A program made the position numbers and the translations under genes. A model generated the notes under the pieces. It saw only the letters and a list, made by a program, of their open reading frames with translations. It was not told where the DNA came from and did not search any database. From assembly GCA_015222985.1 (NCBI GenBank), contig JADFWI010000012.1, forward strand, positions 1 to 5,831: a stretch of DNA of 5,831 nt, in the 5' to 3' direction. This document shows, piece by piece, positions 5,812 to 5,831 of the stretch. Every line of letters begins with the position of its first letter. Positions within the stretch are counted from its first letter, which is position 1. Source of the DNA: Pseudomonadota bacterium (lineage in GTDB: Bacteria; Desulfobacterota; Desulfobacteria; Desulfobacterales; C00003060).

Positions 5812-5831
5812 CTTGGCGTCCTTTGCGCCTT
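5812..5831. repeat. Imperfect 9-bp repeat at the 3' edge
   Basis: CTTGGCGTC (5812-5820) is followed by CTTTGCGCC (5821-5829) and the start of a possible third unit (TT). I recall similar CTTTGCGTC-like strings in bacterial intergenic regions. This favours non-coding sequence after the permease stop, but the window cuts the array. Confidence 0.4.

Noticed and set aside
5793..5831. Possible gene start (ATG at 5793, MAKTIQPWRPLRL) right after the permease stop
   Set aside because: Only 13 codons are visible, no separate ribosome-binding site was seen, and the stretch overlaps a 9-bp repeat typical of non-coding DNA. It cannot be supported without downstream sequence.

Overview
The window looks like the middle of a Gram-negative envelope polysaccharide (exopolysaccharide or capsule) export operon. 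All five recognisable genes lie on the + strand, separated by only 22, 24, 11 and 44 bases. No promoter or terminator is evident, so both ends of the operon probably lie outside the window. Base composition is balanced (near 50% GC by eye). A DUF4388/PATAN-type domain, a short OPX protein and a separate outer-membrane barrel would fit a Desulfobacterota/Myxococcota-like ('deltaproteobacterial') host. That assignment is inference; there is no rRNA or marker gene here.

Layout. Bases 1-465 hold the C-terminal 154 residues of an outer-membrane beta-barrel protein. Bases 488-1339 encode a periplasmic OPX (Wza/KpsD-like) polysaccharide export protein with a signal peptide, a Poly_export domain and two SLBB domains. 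It has no lipobox cysteine and no C-terminal outer-membrane helix. Bases 1364-3952 encode a large Wzc-type co-polymerase/BY-kinase fusion of 862 residues. Bases 3964-4941 and 4986-5792 encode an ABC-2-type exporter: an ATPase with a C-terminal extension, and a six-helix permease. The 44-base gap before the permease carries three tandem 8-bp repeats and a small hairpin. The last 39 bases contain an imperfect 9-bp repeat and no supportable gene.

How they may work together (inference). The co-polymerase spans the inner membrane and periplasm and meets the OPX protein. The OPX protein is too short to cross the outer membrane, so the upstream beta-barrel is the natural exit pore. The ABC pair would move a glycan, a lipid-linked intermediate or another envelope component across the inner membrane. 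An ABC exporter beside a kinase-fused co-polymerase is a mixed architecture, because kinase-fused co-polymerases usually go with Wzy-dependent polymerisation.

The most notable feature is inside the co-polymerase. Its ATPase/kinase domain is split between the Walker A' and Walker B motifs by about 170 residues that read as a complete DUF4388/PATAN-like domain. The same protein lacks the usual C-terminal tyrosine cluster and a recognisable EX2RX2R motif. It may therefore be a signal-responsive ATPase controlling export rather than a standard tyrosine autokinase.
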